Positions 31,383 to 33,363 of a stretch of DNA of 33,363 nt are shown here, in pieces. The notes beneath the pieces were generated by a model. The model saw nothing but the letters and a program-made list of their open reading frames with translations. It ran no database searches and was not told where the DNA came from. Position numbers and translations under genes: made by a program. Position 1 is the stretch's first letter. Every line of letters begins with the position of its first letter. The DNA comes from a bacterium (GTDB lineage Bacteria; Actinomycetota; Acidimicrobiia; Acidimicrobiales; CATQHL01): NCBI GenBank assembly GCA_026708055.1, contig JAPOVS010000083.1, forward strand, positions 1-33,363. The letters are read 5' to 3'.

Positions 31383-32300
31383 TCAGACGGGTAGGTGTAG
31401 CGCGCCGTCTCGCTCGATGACGAGGCCGTCGCGCAGGAGTGACGCCACGATGCGCCGCGCTCGCGGCGGGTCGTCTTCGAGGCCCATGAGATGTGCCGCG
31501 GCCGAGGCCGGCTGGGGGCCGGATCGGAGTGCCTCCACGAGACGGCCCCGGCACTGGCGGTCGGAGCCCTCGAAGGGCGCCTGGGCGACGCTGACGCCCG
31601 CGGAGCCGTCAGCGGGGTCGGGGCCCTCTCCGCGCCAGGCGCAGTGCTGCCGGACCGGGCACGGCGCGCAGGCCGGGGCGCGGCGGGTGCAGACGGTGGC
31701 CCCCAGGTCGAAGAGCGCCTGATTCCAGAGCCAGGCCTGCCCGGGGGGCACGAGGCGGTCGGCCGCCCGCTGTGCCTCGGCTCGGGTCAGACGGCGCCCG
31801 CCGAGCCGCGCCAGCAGACGTCCCACGTTGGTGTCCACGACACCGACGTCACGCTCGAAGGCGAGGGCGAGCACGGCGCGGGCGGTGTACGGCCCGACTC
31901 CCGGCAGGGCCAACAGGCCATCGAGATCGTCGGGGAAGCGGCCACCGGCCGCGTTGATGCGGCGAGCGGCGGCGTGCAGGTGCAGCGCCCGGCGGTTGTA
32001 TCCCAGCCCGCGCCATGCCTCGATGACGGCGCCCGCCGGCGCGGCTGCGCAGACCGCAGGCGTCGGGAACCGCGCACAGAAGTCGTCATAGCGCTCGAGC
32101 ACGCGCGACACGCCGGTCTGCTGCAGCATCACCTCGGCCACCAGCACGCGCCACGGATCACGGGTCCGCCGCCAGGGCAGGTCGCGGAGCCGGGGCTCCG
32201 CCCACGCCAGCAGGGCCTCCTGCAGCGCGCCCGCCGAACCCGCACGCAGGTCCCCCGCGGCCGTGGCCTGCTCGGGTTCCGCTGTGGTCGCCGTGGGCAC
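31383..32300 (-). CDS. mutY: A/G-specific adenine DNA glycosylase
   Basis: Removes adenine mispaired with 8-oxoguanine. With the GTG at 32300 it has 305 residues. R-D-L-P-W-R-R, E-V-M-L-Q-Q-T (catalytic Glu), the helix-hairpin-helix [17 protein letters not shown] (catalytic Asp), and the [4Fe-4S] loop C-x6-C-x2-C-x5-C ([17 protein letters not shown]) are all present. The C-terminus is a short helical domain and I see no NUDIX-like MutT domain, as usual in actinobacteria. GTGs at 32345 and 32417 are alternative starts; the latter would overlap the divergent gene. Confidence 0.93.
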   Translation of the reverse strand: MPTATTAEPEQATAAGDLRAGSAGALQEALLAWAEPRLRDLPWRRTRDPWRVLVAEVMLQQTGVSRVLERYDDFCARFPTPAVCAAAPAGAVIEAWRGLGYNRRALHLHAAARRINAAGGRFPDDLDGLLALPGVGPYTARAVLALAFERDVGVVDTNVGRLLARLGGRRLTRAEAQRAADRLVPPGQAWLWNQALFDLGATVCTRRAPACAPCPVRQHCAWRGEGPDPADGSAGVSVAQAPFEGSDRQCRGRLVEALRSGPQPASAAAHLMGLEDDPPRARRIVASLLRDGLVIERDGALHLPV

Positions 32301-32387
32301 CCCCGCAGTGTCGCGGAAGCCGCGCTCCCCTGCATCGACAGGCACCGTGCCGGCACCGGGGATCGCCGGGAAGCCGCCCTGGGGCGC

Positions 32388-32393
32388 TAGCTT
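32388..32393 (+). promoter_or_regulatory. -10 hexamer TAGCTT for a leaderless message
   Basis: TAGCTT fits TANNNT and ends 8 nt before the GTG of the downstream small gene. There is no clear Shine-Dalgarno between them (CGGAG is present but very close to the hexamer). Confidence 0.4.
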
Positions 32394-32401
32394 CGGAGCC
32401 C

Positions 32402-32890
32402 GTGGCGACCTCACCACCGCCGGATCTCATCCTGGAGCCGCTGACGGGCAAGCCGCGGGCGGTCGAGGAGTGGGTCACGACGTTTCACCTCGTGGTCGTG
32501 GCTCTGGATCCCTTCACCCACGAGAGCGGCTGGATCCTGCCCACTGCCGGCCGCGTGATGGGGAACTTCTCCGGCGCCGACTGTCGCGTGGGCTGGCTGG
32601 TATGCGGCACCGAGGATCAGGCGCGCCAGTTCCTGGGACCCTGGGCCGACCGGTTCCTGAGCTTCGCCGACCCCGACCGGGCGATGGTGCAGGGCCTCGG
32701 GCTCGAGCTGCTGCCCGCCATCGTGCACCTCAACCACTCCCTGGAGGTGGTCGGCGCGGCCGAGGGCTGGAACCCGCGGGCCTGGCGAACCGTGGCGAAC
32801 GGGCTGGCCGAGGCCATGAGTTGGAGCAAGCCAAGGATCCCGACCCGCGACGACCCCTCCCCCTACGCCGGAACTCCCGCCGCGGGCTGA
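32402..32890 (+). CDS. Conserved protein of unknown function, possibly thioredoxin-fold
   Basis: A 162-residue soluble protein with no signal peptide. [25 protein letters not shown], then [31 protein letters not shown], and [10 protein letters not shown] follow an alternating strand/helix order like a thioredoxin fold, including a Pro before a strand (L-L-P-A-I-V) where thioredoxins have cis-Pro. There is no C-x-x-C. I cannot name a family. It is divergent from mutY. Confidence 0.75.
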   Translation: MATSPPPDLILEPLTGKPRAVEEWVTTFHLVVVALDPFTHESGWILPTAGRVMGNFSGADCRVGWLVCGTEDQARQFLGPWADRFLSFADPDRAMVQGLGLELLPAIVHLNHSLEVVGAAEGWNPRAWRTVANGLAEAMSWSKPRIPTRDDPSPYAGTPAAG

Positions 32891-32944
32891 ACCGCTTCCA
32901 CGGCGCGGTACCGTTGAGGTGGAACGGCGCCAGCGAGCCGGGGA

Positions 32945-32998
32945 CTGCTGATTCATGCCAGCAGCGCACGCTCTCGTCATTCCGGCGGAGGCCGGAAT
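32945..32998. repeat. REP-like palindromic element (two adjacent hairpins)
   Basis: CTGCTG (32945-32950) pairs with CAGCAG (32959-32964). Fourteen bases on, ATTCCGGC-GGAG-GCCGGAAT (32979-32998) is a perfect 8-bp stem with a tetraloop, flanked by CGTC on the left and CCA on the right. The layout CGTC-ATTCC-stem-GGAAT-CCA is that of a widespread family of repeats usually found dispersed in intergenic DNA. It lies between the small unknown gene and the fumarase gene and could also act as a terminator. Confidence 0.7.
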
Positions 32999-33069
32999 CC
33001 ACTGCGCAGCGAACCGACCGGCATCACCACTGGACATTCGGCAGCCCGACGGACCACCAGCGAACCGCA

Positions 33070-33363
33070 ATGGACTTCAGCTACGAGGACACACTTCCCG
33101 CCGGGCCGGGTGACGTGCCGTACCGGCTGCTGAGCACCGACGGCGTGCGCGTCGTCGAGGCCGGCGGGCGGCGCTTCCTGGAGGTGGACGACGAGGCCAT
33201 CCGCCTGCTGACCGCCGAGGCCATGCGCGACATGGCCCACCTGCTGCGCCCCGGGCACCTGCAGCAGCTGCGCAACATCCTGGACGACCCGGAGGCCTCG
33301 GCAAACGACCGCTTCGTGGCCACCGAGCTGCTGCGCAACGCCAACATCGCCGCCGGCGGGGTG
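33070..33363 (+). CDS. Class I fumarate hydratase, N-terminal part (cut by window end)
   Basis: The first 98 codons of an iron-sulfur fumarase, which interconverts fumarate and malate in the TCA cycle. [34 protein letters not shown], and [20 protein letters not shown], then N-D-R-F-V-A and N-A-N-I-A-A-G-G-V, match the N-terminus of class I fumarases. The cluster cysteines lie beyond the window. No strong Shine-Dalgarno precedes the ATG. The frame is open to the last base. Confidence 0.9.
   Translation, partial: MDFSYEDTLPAGPGDVPYRLLSTDGVRVVEAGGRRFLEVDDEAIRLLTAEAMRDMAHLLRPGHLQQLRNILDDPEASANDRFVATELLRNANIAAGGV

Overview
The window looks like chromosome of a high-GC actinobacterium. The evidence is biochemical: MshC (mycothiol), an F420:NADP oxidoreductase, a PimA/PatA-type phosphatidylinositol-mannoside branch, an InhA-type enoyl reductase, and the familiar order thrS-HIT-pgsA-acyltransferase-pimA-pdxS-pdxT-yebC-ruvCAB-yajC-secD-secF-apt. 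The queA-tgt pair and the general style suggest Acidimicrobiia or a relative; this class-level placement is inference.

Region 1 (1-5430) is an accessory defence island of mixed composition. It carries a short-patch repair endonuclease (Vsr), a C5-cytosine methyltransferase, a translationally coupled GIY-YIG nuclease, a low-GC gene of unknown function with an operator-like palindrome in its promoter, and a PD-(D/E)XK nuclease with a possible EVE/PUA-like C-terminus. At the left edge is a broken second copy of the methyltransferase/GIY-YIG pair: about 190 bp, 97% identical to the intact methyltransferase tail, fused to the last codons of a GIY-YIG gene. The island starts right after apt, where relA is usually found in actinobacteria.

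Region 2 (5453-24504) is one long minus-strand housekeeping block of 20 genes: npdG, mshC, thrS, HIT, a membrane protein, pgsA, patA-like, pimA, a degenerate M48 protease homologue, pdxS, pdxT, yebC, ruvC, ruvA, ruvB, queA, tgt, yajC, secD, secF and apt follow one another with tiny gaps or 1-7 bp overlaps. Several internal junctions carry a TANNNT -10 hexamer 6-7 nt before the start codon, the signature of leaderless transcripts. In four of them the hexamer begins with the stop codon of the upstream gene, and three share TAGCGT. Two proteins have lost metal ligands: Tgt lacks its three zinc cysteines, and the M48 homologue lacks HEXXH.

Region 3 (24505-26962, plus strand) has an InhA-like reductase divergent from npdG across a 24-bp gap with one symmetric -10 element, then an SMP-30/gluconolactonase-family protein and a VapBC-like toxin-antitoxin pair.

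Region 4 (26963-31382) is lineage-specific: a large multi-repeat lipoprotein with PPC-like domains, a lipoprotein built of RCC1-type repeats with near-identical DNA repeats, and a decayed fragment of a Rieske dioxygenase alpha subunit.

Region 5 (31383-33363) returns to core genes: mutY (minus), a small conserved protein of unknown role, a REP-like palindromic element, and the start of a class I fumarase gene cut by the window end.
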